Shown: positions 35,630-42,943 of the stretch, piece after piece
How the letters are laid out: each line of letters opens with the position of its first letter
Numbering within the stretch: position 1 is the first letter of the stretch
From: Halovulum sp039180525
Lineage (GTDB): Bacteria > Pseudomonadota > Alphaproteobacteria > Rhodobacterales > Rhodobacteraceae
Assembly (NCBI GenBank): GCA_039180525.1
Contig: JBCDDF010000012.1
Span: 6,646-70,645 of the forward strand
DNA: 64,000 nt
Reading direction: 5' to 3'
The notes under the pieces: generated by a model
The model's database searches: none
Told to the model about the DNA's origin: nothing
What the model saw: the letters and a program-made list of their open reading frames with translations, nothing else
Made by a program: the position numbers and the translations under genes

Positions 35630-35896
35630 TCACTCCTGTTCGCGCACCTGGTCCAGCGCCGGCGTGCGGTCGAACCGATGCTTGGCATTCGGGTCGTCCA
35701 GCCGGTACCAGCGAAACAGTTTCGCGATCCAGTTATGGAGGTAATGGAACATTGTCGAAAAAACGGCAGTCTTCAAAATTGCTTCTATCAGAGCGGACAT
35801 TGTGGTCACATTGGGGCCGTCGAGCCACAGGCTCGACAAGAAGTTGAGCACGAAAAAGATCAAACCAGCGATGATGGATGCGCCAAGAAAGGGCAT
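35630..35896 (-). CDS. Small membrane protein of unknown function
   Basis: The 88-residue protein has an N-terminal membrane segment (GASIIAGLIFFVLNFLSSLW), a second moderately hydrophobic stretch (ALIEAILKTAVFSTMFHYLH) and a charged tail (HRFDRTPALDQVREQE). It lies in a close-packed same-strand series (14 bases before the next gene), which supports its reality. No family is recognised. Confidence 0.55.
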   Translation of the reverse strand: MPFLGASIIAGLIFFVLNFLSSLWLDGPNVTTMSALIEAILKTAVFSTMFHYLHNWIAKLFRWYRLDDPNAKHRFDRTPALDQVREQE

Positions 35897-35925
35897 GTCG
35901 GTCTCCGTCTTGCGTTACTCTGGCG

Positions 35926-36246
35926 CTACCCTGCCACCGTAGAGACCGCGGTCCCAGAGGCGGAGACCATGAGCATAGAGTTGCCCACGACCTCGTAGTC
36001 CAGATCGATGCCGACCACGGCATTGCCGCCCGCAGCTACGGCGCGTTCGCTCAACTCCCGCATGGCCGTGTCGCGCGCCTCCTGCAGCGACTTCTCATAG
36101 GCCGAAGACCGCCCGCCGATGATGTCGGTGATGCCCGAGAACAGATCGCGGACGATATTGGCGCCCAGGATCGCCTCGCCCACGACGACGCCGTGATAGG
36201 CGGTGATCCGGTGGCCCTCGATATTTGGTGTGGTGGTCAGGATCAT
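35926..36246 (-). CDS. YbjQ/UPF0145 family heavy-metal-binding-domain protein
   Basis: The 106-residue protein starts MILTTTPNIEGHRITAYHGV and has the family core (GANIVRDLFSGITDIIGGRS, EARDTAMRELSERAVAAGGN, AVVGIDLDYEVVG). Such proteins form homopentamers; their function is unclear in spite of the metal-binding name. GAGGGG precedes the ATG at 36246, while the earlier in-frame start at 36258 would overlap the neighbouring gene. It lies between a pyruvyltransferase-like gene and the membrane-protein genes in the interrupted suf locus. Confidence 0.88.
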   Translation of the reverse strand: MILTTTPNIEGHRITAYHGVVVGEAILGANIVRDLFSGITDIIGGRSSAYEKSLQEARDTAMRELSERAVAAGGNAVVGIDLDYEVVGNSMLMVSASGTAVSTVAG

Positions 36247-36254
36247 CGGTCCCC

Positions 36255-37040
36255 TCATGTGTGAAGCGATTTGGGGATCGCCCCCAAAAGCGCGTCCTCC
36301 ATCGCCGGAAGGTTTTCCTGATACGCAAGGTCAACGTCGCCGTTTGCGAAACACTCATCCAGCGACATCGGCCTTTTGTCTCTGCGGCCCACCGTGTGAA
36401 AGTAGTCGAAAAACTTGTAATGGCTGCCAAACCGGGGGCCATCCAACCAATAGTTGGGCACCCGGTAGGCATCGGCCACGATCAACCCGTGCAGGCTGTT
36501 CGAGAACACGCGCGCGCAACTCGAAATTTGCCTTACGACTTCCCAAGGATCCTTCAAGCGCACGTCGATGAGCATGGCGCCATTCGCGGAAACAGCATCT
36601 ATGAACGCTTGATCCGCCCATTGCATGTGATGGGGCACCACGCCGACTTGTTGGGTTTTCTCAGCTTTCGGTTCCACACGGGGGCAGAGCAGCGCCGGGT
36701 CGCCATAGGGGCCGCGAAAGTCGGACAACTCCGATGCAGAGAGGTAGCCACGGATCGCGAGGAAATTGTCAACGCGGTCGATCTGTCTCAGAAACTCCGG
36801 GTGATGCAGCGATCCGCTGCCCCAGACAATCGGTGGATTTTCATCCAGCAGGCGGTCCTTCAACATCGGGATCAGACTTCCAACCGCGATCAGTTCCGCC
36901 GTCTGCCGATGCGACCACACCACCTCGCGCTCGAAGAAGTGAGATACAAGTCGCGGATTGATCCCATCGCCGAAATTCGGTTTCTGCCGCCACCAAAAAA
37001 GCCGGATCGGCTGTTCACGTTGCGCCGGGTCATTTAGCAA
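36255..37040 (-). CDS. Polysaccharide pyruvyl transferase family protein
   Basis: The ~261-residue protein carries the landmarks of the polysaccharide pyruvyl transferase family: IRLFWWRQKPNFGDGINPRL at the N-terminus, VWGSGSLHHPE, LAIRGYLSASEL, YGDPALLCPRV and VFSNSLHGLIVADAYRVP with the conserved Ser-x-His-Gly motif. Such enzymes transfer pyruvate ketals to surface sugars. No ATG fits; TTG at 37040 is preferred because GGAGA lies before it, with another TTG at 37058. Its base use is less GC-biased than its neighbours, which suggests a recent arrival into the suf locus. The flanking cupin and YbjQ genes give no pathway clue. Confidence 0.78.
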   Translation of the reverse strand: MLNDPAQREQPIRLFWWRQKPNFGDGINPRLVSHFFEREVVWSHRQTAELIAVGSLIPMLKDRLLDENPPIVWGSGSLHHPEFLRQIDRVDNFLAIRGYLSASELSDFRGPYGDPALLCPRVEPKAEKTQQVGVVPHHMQWADQAFIDAVSANGAMLIDVRLKDPWEVVRQISSCARVFSNSLHGLIVADAYRVPNYWLDGPRFGSHYKFFDYFHTVGRRDKRPMSLDECFANGDVDLAYQENLPAMEDALLGAIPKSLHT

Positions 37041-37320
37041 CGCCGTTCTCCGTAACAACCGGCACCGTGTCTCTGTGGTGCGCCGCAGGGCCCGGTCGGG
37101 CGGCGTCTGACGTCGTCCCGTCCCTTGAGTCCGCCGACAGGCGCCCGTGCGTCAGCACGACATGGCCTCCCGCCGTCTGCAACACGGGCCGTACTTTCGG
37201 CGCGAAAGCCCACCGTCAGCCCGCGCATCCAAGTCACCGGACCCCCGAGCCCCGGCGCATATCCCGCTCGGTTGCCGGGCCGGTGCAAACGCGGCGACCG
37301 CGTGGGTTCTATTAAGCGTC

Positions 37321-37830
37321 TCACAGTGCCTCGCCTTCCCAATAGTCGCGACCGTCTTCGCGTTTGGCCACAACGCGCAGATGCGCGTCCATAAAGGAAG
37401 TGCCCGGCGCGATGCCGATGGCGGCGAACTTGCCGCTGTCGGGATATTCGCAGATATCCGGATCGTTTGCGGTGGAAATACCAAGATATTTCAGCGGCTT
37501 GTCGCCGGTGTTTATGATCTGATGCGCGGTTTCGGGCCCGCCGCGCGGGGCGCCGCAGACATCGCCAGCCTTCACGGGGTGTTCTTGGTCGCCGAAGCGA
37601 TAGATGCCCTCGCCTTCGAGGATCACGAACATCTCGTCATTGCCCAGGTGGTTGTGAAACGGGAAGCCGCGCTTGCCGGGGTCCACCTGAATGTACATCA
37701 CCCCCAGCCCTTTCAGGCCGATCTTGTGCCCGAAGGAGGCGACGGTTGCGGCGAAGTTCTCCGACCCCTGCTGCGGCGCCATGGGAAAGCCTTGGGTGTC
37801 ATGGATGTTTTGAACAGGGTTATCGGTCAT
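37321..37830 (-). CDS. Cupin-domain protein
   Basis: The 169-residue single cupin shows motif 1 (FHNHLGNDEMFVILEGEGIY, with metal-binding His-x-His and Glu) and motif 2 (GDVCGAPRGGPETAHQIIN). It could bind a metal and act on a small polar substrate, or simply sense one; no closer assignment is possible. The ATG overlaps the stop codon of the broken small gene upstream by four bases (ATGA), suggesting that the two were once translated together. It stands within the split suf locus. Confidence 0.85.
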   Translation of the reverse strand: MTDNPVQNIHDTQGFPMAPQQGSENFAATVASFGHKIGLKGLGVMYIQVDPGKRGFPFHNHLGNDEMFVILEGEGIYRFGDQEHPVKAGDVCGAPRGGPETAHQIINTGDKPLKYLGISTANDPDICEYPDSGKFAAIGIAPGTSFMDAHLRVVAKREDGRDYWEGEAL

Positions 37831-38102
37831 CGGGTTGTTTCCCTAGAAACTCTAAGTTCTCCGCCACCCTTACTTAACGGCCCAACACCACATTCATAGT
37901 CGCCCGGCATTAGCAAAGGATCCCCGTCGGCTGTCGCCGCGGCGATAACTGTTGAGCGACCGTTTTCCAAGCTGCCGACATTTGGGAACTCGCGATACAC
38001 TGTTAGATCGTCTTTATCCGGGTAGTAAAAAGCGTCGATCGGCGGACAACCAAAGCCGAGCTACGCGCAAAAAAGCTGAGCGATTACCATTTCCCACTTC
38101 AT
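37827..38102 (-). pseudogene. Broken small gene, Rhodobacteraceae-type FYYPD...GDYECG protein, in-frame TAG
   Basis: The minus strand from an ATG at 38102 reads MKWEMVIAQLFCA, then TAG (38063-38061), then continues in the same frame for 77 codons (LGFGCPPIDAFYYPDKDDLT, VYREFPNVGSLENGRSTVIA, DPLLMPGDYECGVGPLSKGG) to a TGA that overlaps the cupin ATG. FYYPD and GDYECG(I/V)G are features that I recall from small hypothetical proteins of Rhodobacteraceae with an N-terminal hydrophobic segment. No alternative start follows the TAG at a sensible place. So either the gene is inactivated by one nonsense change, the TAG is read through, or there is a sequencing error. It lies 16 bases downstream of sufB. 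Confidence 0.55.
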
Positions 38103-38118
38103 AGGCTCGCTAGAGCTC

Positions 38119-39660
38119 CTAACCAACACTCCCCTCCAGACTGATCGCCACCAGCTTCTGCGCCTCCATGGCGAACTCCATCGGCAGCGCCTGCAGCACC
38201 TCCTTGCAGAAGCCGTTGACCACCAGCGCCACGGCCTCTTCCTCGTCCATACCGCGTTGGCGGCAGTAGAACAGCTGGTCGTCATCGACCTTCGAGGTCG
38301 TCGCCTCATGCTCTACGCGGGAGGAGTTGTTGCGGCATTCGATGTAAGGAACCGTATGCGCCCCGCAGGTGTCGCCGATCAGCAGGCTATCGCATTGCGT
38401 GTAGTTGCGCGAATTCTTGGCCCGCGGATGCATCGACACGAGGCCGCGATAGGTGTTCTGCGCCCGACCCGCGCTGATCCCCTTCGAGACGATCCGGCTC
38501 TTGGTGTTCTTGCCCAGATGCACCATCTTGGTGCCGGTGTCGGCCTGCTGCATATTGTTGGCGATGGCGATGGAATAGAACTCGCCCTGCGTGTCGTCGC
38601 CGCGCAGGATGCAGGACGGGTACTTCCAGGTCACCGCCGAGCCGGTCTCGACCTGCGTCCACATCACCTTGGCCCGCGCCTCGCGGCAATCGGCGCGTTT
38701 GGTGACAAAGTTATAGATCCCACCGCGGCCCTCTTCATCGCCTGGATACCAGTTCTGGACGGTGGAGTACTTCACCTCCGCATCCTCAAGCACGACGATT
38801 TCCACGACCGCCGCGTGCAACTGGTTTTCGTCGCGCATCGGCGCGGTGCAGCCCTCCAGATAGCTGACGTAAGAGCCCCTGTCGGCGATGATCAGCGTGC
38901 GTTCGAACTGGCCGGTGTTCTCCGCATTGATGCGGAAATAGGTGCTCAACTCCATCGGGCAGCGCACGCCGGGCGGCACATAGACGAAGGATCCGTCAGA
39001 AAAGACCGCTGAATTCAGCGTGGCATAGAAATTGTCCGATTGCGGAACGACCGAGCCCAGGTACTTGCGCACCAGGTCCGGATGATCCTGGATCGCCTCG
39101 GAAATCGAACAGAAAATCACGCCCGCCTTGGCCAACTCGTCCTTGAAGGTCGTGCCCACCGATACGCTGTCGAACACCGCGTCCACGGCCACTTTGCGCC
39201 CCTCGGCCGGCGTATCGCCTGCACCCTCGACACCCGCAAGGATCATCTGCTCTTTCAGCGGGATGCCCAGTTTCTCATAGGTCGCCAGCAATTCCGGATC
39301 GACCTCATCCAAGGATTTCGGCTTCTCCTTCATCGAGGCGGGCTTGGCGTAGTAGTATTGATCCTGGAAGTCGATCTGCGGATAGTCGACCATCGCCCAG
39401 GCAGGCTCTTCCATCTGCAGCCAGCGGCGATAAGCCTCCAGCCGCCATTCGGTCATCCACTCCGGCTCGCCATTCTTGTCAGAGATCAGGCGCACGATGT
39501 CTTCGTTCAGCCCCTTGGGCGCGTACTCCATTTCCACATCGGTGGCCCAGCCATACTTGTACCGCTCCCCTACGGACCGGACCGCCTCGACGGTTTCGCG
39601 GTCCACGCCCTCGCGGACCTGAACTTCGGTCGCCGTCTTGCTCGCATCCAGTGCCGCCAT
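38119..39660 (-). CDS. sufB: Fe-S assembly scaffold protein SufB
   Basis: SufB is the core scaffold on which the nascent Fe-S cluster is built. The 513 residues match the family end to end: YKYGWATDVEMEYAPKGLNE, PEWMTEWRLEAYRRW, SDNFYATLNSAVFSDGSFVY and VPPGVRCPMELSTYFRINAE, ILRGDDTQGEFYSIAI, and the C-terminal RVEHEATTSKVDDDQLFYCRQRGMDEEEA. The ATG at 39660 has GGAGGAG in front; an earlier in-frame Met at 39675 lacks that. In most relatives sufC follows closely, but here about 3 kb of other genes intervene. Confidence 0.97.
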   Translation of the reverse strand: MAALDASKTATEVQVREGVDRETVEAVRSVGERYKYGWATDVEMEYAPKGLNEDIVRLISDKNGEPEWMTEWRLEAYRRWLQMEEPAWAMVDYPQIDFQDQYYYAKPASMKEKPKSLDEVDPELLATYEKLGIPLKEQMILAGVEGAGDTPAEGRKVAVDAVFDSVSVGTTFKDELAKAGVIFCSISEAIQDHPDLVRKYLGSVVPQSDNFYATLNSAVFSDGSFVYVPPGVRCPMELSTYFRINAENTGQFERTLIIADRGSYVSYLEGCTAPMRDENQLHAAVVEIVVLEDAEVKYSTVQNWYPGDEEGRGGIYNFVTKRADCREARAKVMWTQVETGSAVTWKYPSCILRGDDTQGEFYSIAIANNMQQADTGTKMVHLGKNTKSRIVSKGISAGRAQNTYRGLVSMHPRAKNSRNYTQCDSLLIGDTCGAHTVPYIECRNNSSRVEHEATTSKVDDDQLFYCRQRGMDEEEAVALVVNGFCKEVLQALPMEFAMEAQKLVAISLEGSVG

Positions 39661-39694
39661 CGTCTTCTCCTCCAACGCCGCTACAAGCGGGTCT

Positions 39695-39721
39695 GTAGGA
39701 TGGGGTTGAACCCCATCCTAC
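39695..39721. repeat. Perfect 13-bp-stem hairpin between the desulfurase gene and sufB
   Basis: GTAGGATGGGGTT-G-AACCCCATCCTAC, a perfect inverted repeat with a single-base centre, of a GTAGGRTGGG repeat type that I recall from many Rhodobacteraceae. A fragment (CCCCATCCTACGG) also occurs at 42270. It may attenuate or stabilise the mRNA upstream of sufB. Confidence 0.75.
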
Positions 39722-39724
39722 GGG

Positions 39725-40849
39725 TTACGCCGCGCGCTGCCGCCAGCGCCGGTAATGGTCCGTCCAGGTGCGGGCGAAACCCAGCACCTCGTCTTCCGTC
39801 GTCGTGGGTCCCATAGAGACCCGGATCGCGCTCGACGCGGTCAGGCCATCGAACCCCATCGCGCGCAGCACCCGGCTTTCCTTGACCTTGCCGCTGGAAC
39901 AGGCCGAGCCCGCGCTGATCGCGAACCCTCCCAGATCCATTTGCATCACCTGGGTCTCGCCCTTCCATCCGGGGATGGCAAAACAAGACGTGTTCGGCAG
40001 CCGAGGTGCTTCTTTTCCAAAGATAATAAGCTCAGGCGCCGCGGCTTCCAGGCTCTCTTCTAGAATATTTCTAAGTTTTTCGACCCGCTCCCAGATCCCG
40101 GCCTCTAGATCGCGCAGCGCCGCCTCCGCCGCCGCGCCGAACCCGGCGATGCCGATGACGTTCTCAGTGCCCGACCGGCGGCCCATTTCCTGGCCGCCGC
40201 CCGGCACGGGCGCCGGAAGATCGACGCCGGCCTTCAGCAGCAAAGCGCCGGTTCCCTTCGGCGCGCCGATCTTGTGCCCCGAACACAACGCGTAGTCCGC
40301 GCCCACGGCACGGAAATGAAATGCCATCTTCCCAATGACTTGAACCGCATCCGTCAGAAACCCGGCTTCCACGGACGCCGCGCGTCCGGCAATGCGCGGC
40401 GCGTCCTCCACGACACCGGTCTCTCCGTTCGCAGCCGCGACCGCGAACAACCCACCGGTCAAGTCGATCTCGGCCGAACGATCGTCAAACGCACTGTCCG
40501 GATGCCGGCCGCTTTCGCCTGGCCGCGCAAACACGGTCTGTCTGACGCCGCGCGCCTGTTCATAGACAGCGTCATGCTCGGCGTCGCTGACACAGACGGC
40601 GTCGATATGCGACCGCAACACAAGCCCCGCCGCCTCGGTCGCCCCGCTGGTGAAGACGACCTCGCCCGCGTCACAGCCCACCAGCCGGGCCACCTGCGCC
40701 CGGGCCCGCTCCACGATCGCCTTGGCCGCGCGCCCTTCCGCATGGACGCTCGACGGGTTGCCGACCACATCTATCGCCGCCAGCATCGCCACCCGCGCCT
40801 CGGGCCGCAGCGGCGCCGTCGCGTTCCAATCCAGGTAAACCCGGCTCAC
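39725..40849 (-). CDS. Cysteine desulfurase, IscS/NifS-like (type I)
   Basis: The 374-residue PLP enzyme has K193 for PLP (CSGHKIGAPKGTGAL) and a mobile-loop catalytic C317 (SAGSACSSGKVKES), as in type-I desulfurases. It starts at GTG (40849) with the standard N-terminus SRVYLDWNATAPLRPEA; the longer frame upstream runs through a dispersed repeat. It lies between iscR and sufB, so the locus has two desulfurases, this one and SufS at the far end, a typical arrangement in Rhodobacterales. It is shorter than E. coli IscS (404), lacking part of the C-terminus. Confidence 0.92.
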   Translation of the reverse strand: MSRVYLDWNATAPLRPEARVAMLAAIDVVGNPSSVHAEGRAAKAIVERARAQVARLVGCDAGEVVFTSGATEAAGLVLRSHIDAVCVSDAEHDAVYEQARGVRQTVFARPGESGRHPDSAFDDRSAEIDLTGGLFAVAAANGETGVVEDAPRIAGRAASVEAGFLTDAVQVIGKMAFHFRAVGADYALCSGHKIGAPKGTGALLLKAGVDLPAPVPGGGQEMGRRSGTENVIGIAGFGAAAEAALRDLEAGIWERVEKLRNILEESLEAAAPELIIFGKEAPRLPNTSCFAIPGWKGETQVMQMDLGGFAISAGSACSSGKVKESRVLRAMGFDGLTASSAIRVSMGPTTTEDEVLGFARTWTDHYRRWRQRAA

Positions 40850-40900
40850 AACCGCCGACCCAGCAACGACCGGCCTGTCGCAAAGCGGCCATCCCACGGG

Positions 40901-40937
40901 CTTCTTTGTTCCACAAATATTCCCGCCGGAGGCATCC
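40901..40937 (+). repeat. Dispersed 37-nt repeat
   Basis: CTTCTTTGTTCC-ACAAATATTC-CCGCCGGAGGCATCC, matching the inverted copy at 26114-26150 over the full 37 bases. It lies between iscR and the desulfurase gene. Confidence 0.7.
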
Positions 40938-40966
40938 GCCACCCGCCAAGCACCCAAACGCCAGCC

Positions 40967-41422
40967 CTATTCATCGACCAGCTCGACAAAAGCCGGCACC
41001 GCCGGACACGGCGCCATGGCATCGTTGACGATGTCGCTCAGCCGGGTCTGGTGCAGGAAGACATAGACATGCGCCGAAAGCTGCTCCCACAGCTTTTCGG
41101 TCAGCCGGTTCGCATCCGAGGCCACGCCGCCCGAGGCGCCGGCGCCGCGGCTCAGCGCGTCCATCGTCTCGTCGACCGCCTCCAGGATCTCCGCGATCCG
41201 GATCGCCTCCGCCGGGCGGCCCAGGCGGTAGCCGCCACCGGGGCCGCGCACGCTTTCGACGATCTCGGCGCGGCGCAGTTTGACGAAAAGCTGCTCCAGA
41301 TACGCCAGAGAGATGCCTTGCCGCTCCGCGATCTCGGACAGCGCAACCAACCGGTCATCGCCTTCGCGGGCCAGATCGGTCAGCGCGATCATCGCGTACC
41401 GCCCCTTGGTGCTCAGCTTCAC
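40967..41422 (-). CDS. iscR: Rrf2-family regulator IscR
   Basis: IscR controls Fe-S assembly genes. The 151-residue product has the Rrf2 winged helix (MKLSTKGRYAMIALTDLARE; LEQLFVKLRRAEIVESVRGP, GGGYRLGRPAEAI). The three Cys that bind the cluster in E. coli IscR (C92, C98, C104) are absent: the equivalent region is SRGAGASGGVASDANRLTEK and the only Cys is C139 near the C-terminus. Rhodobacter sphaeroides IscR is known to use an unusual ligand set, so this fits the group. GTG at 41422 is the start; the upstream open frame has no match. It heads the suf locus and is divergent from an alpha/beta hydrolase gene. Confidence 0.93.
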   Translation of the reverse strand: MKLSTKGRYAMIALTDLAREGDDRLVALSEIAERQGISLAYLEQLFVKLRRAEIVESVRGPGGGYRLGRPAEAIRIAEILEAVDETMDALSRGAGASGGVASDANRLTEKLWEQLSAHVYVFLHQTRLSDIVNDAMAPCPAVPAFVELVDE

Positions 41423-41549
41423 GGCGTGCGCCCCTTCCGTTTGATCGACCGTTCCCCGGGTGTACCCTGCGTCAACACCCCGGTGCTGCGGTTGACGGGA
41501 TTGTGTATTGCCTCTACCTAGCCCGCTACGCGGCGGCGGCCGTTTCGAA

Positions 41550-41564
41550 TTTAGAACGTTTCTA
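41550..41564. promoter_or_regulatory. Irr-type iron control element (ICE) upstream of iscR
   Basis: TTTAGAA-CGT-TTCTA matches the alphaproteobacterial ICE motif TTTAGAA-N3-TTCTAAA except for the last positions (TG instead of AA). It lies about 130 bases before the iscR GTG in the divergent region shared with the hydrolase gene. Irr represses or activates iron genes through such sites; control of suf genes by iron is the likely meaning. Confidence 0.6.
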
Positions 41565-41616
41565 TGTTGCCGCGGCGATTCCGTCAATCGCTCCGGCTTC
41601 GGCTCCGAGGTGGTCC

Positions 41617-42267
41617 ATGCCTGAGGTCATCTTCCCGGGTCCCGAAGGGCGCCTGGAAGGACGGTATCATCCGCAAAAGTCCAAAGACGCCCCTATAGCG
41701 ATCATCCTGCATCCGCATCCGCAGTTTGGCGGCACGATGAACAACAAGGTCGTCTATAACCTGCACTATGCCTTTCATGACATGGGGTTCACGGTGCTGC
41801 GGTTCAATTTCCGCGGTGTCGGGCGCAGTCAGGGCGAATACGACCAGGGCGTCGGCGAATTGTCCGATGCCGCTTCGGCGCTCGATTACCTTCAAGCGCT
41901 CAACCCGAATGCTAAGAACTGCTGGGTGGCCGGGTTTTCCTTCGGCGCTTGGATCGGCATGCAGCTTCTGATGCGCCGGCCGGAGATTCAGGGCTTCATC
42001 TCGGTCTCCCCGCCGGCGAATATGTACGATTTCAGCTTTCTGGCGCCCTGCCCGTCGTCGGGTCTGATCGTGAACGGTACCGCCGACCGCGTGGTCCCGC
42101 CGGCCGACATCACCAACCTGGCCGACAAGCTGAAACAGCAAAAGGGCATCACCATCACCCACGAGACCATAGAGGGCGCCGGCCACTTCTACGAACCCGG
42201 CATGGAGGACATGATCGGCTTGGTGGACGCCTATGTCCGCCGCCGCCTGACCGAGACCACACGCTGA
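41617..42267 (+). CDS. Alpha/beta hydrolase (dienelactone-hydrolase-like)
   Basis: The 216-residue protein is an alpha/beta hydrolase of the small esterase type, with LHPHPQFGGTMNNKVVYNLH, FNFRGVGRSQGEYDQG, the nucleophile region WVAGFSFGAWIGM (S in the G-x-S-x-G position), VNGTADRVVPP with the acid residue and GAGHFYEPG with the catalytic His. GAGGTGG is five bases before the ATG at 41617. Proteins of this type sit beside iscR in many alphaproteobacteria; the substrate is unknown. Confidence 0.85.
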   Translation: MPEVIFPGPEGRLEGRYHPQKSKDAPIAIILHPHPQFGGTMNNKVVYNLHYAFHDMGFTVLRFNFRGVGRSQGEYDQGVGELSDAASALDYLQALNPNAKNCWVAGFSFGAWIGMQLLMRRPEIQGFISVSPPANMYDFSFLAPCPSSGLIVNGTADRVVPPADITNLADKLKQQKGITITHETIEGAGHFYEPGMEDMIGLVDAYVRRRLTETTR

Positions 42268-42943
42268 CCCCATCCTACGGCTGTATCTTGAGGCCAACCC
42301 GCCCAAGCAGGCGGGAATGGTCGCGGCACAATGACCGAGACGGCGCATATCGTCCGGCGCACGTTCGCGCAGGACAAACCCAGCCCCGTTTAGGCTGGCT
42401 CTTCTAGAAGAGCCTAGACTTCCCGCCCATGAGATGTCTGCGGCCTCAATTCAGCGGCCCAAAGCGTTGTGCAAGTCGCGAACGCTCCGGTACGCACCGC
42501 TAGGGCGGTCGCTGCGCCTCCGCAGGTGCTATCGCCCCTCATGGATGTGAAGCGCGCGGTCCTAATGACGAAAACGATGTCTTCGCCTGATTTTGCTATG
42601 TCCAAGATGTCTTGGTTCGGCTTTTGCTACCCCCGGCGCTCCGAAAGAGTAGCCGCTTGGGCGTTGATACCGGGCACGACCCATACTCCTGCTACAAACC
42701 ACTTCCTCCGAAATGAACCTGTCGAAGTCAGCGTCGGAGAACGGGTGAAGGGCTGTCCCGATCTTTCAGGCATCCGCATGCCTGTCGAAGCTCTGCCCCA
42801 AAGCCAAACCCACAGACGCAAGACATGAAAGGGCAACCGGAACAGCGCATGGTGCGGCCGACAGGACAACCATCTTCCCGGAACGACGACCCGAAGATCC
42901 CCTTCGAAAGCTCAAGCCATGCGGCAAGCGCCGGTAAAGCCCG
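42268..42943. other. Gene-free 676-bp stretch with an 18-bp palindrome
   Basis: Short open frames on both strands here have no ribosome-binding site, family match or codon bias. The region opens with a fragment of the GTAGGATGGGG repeat (CCCCATCCTACGG) and contains a perfect 18-bp palindrome GGCTCTTCTAGAAGAGCC at 42397-42414. It lies between the ends of the hydrolase and anmK genes, which are convergent. It may be a decayed insertion or gene remnant. Confidence 0.45.

Noticed and set aside
42469..42828. 119-residue open frame in the gap before anmK
   Set aside because: No family match, no start signals and uneven composition; treated as noncoding.
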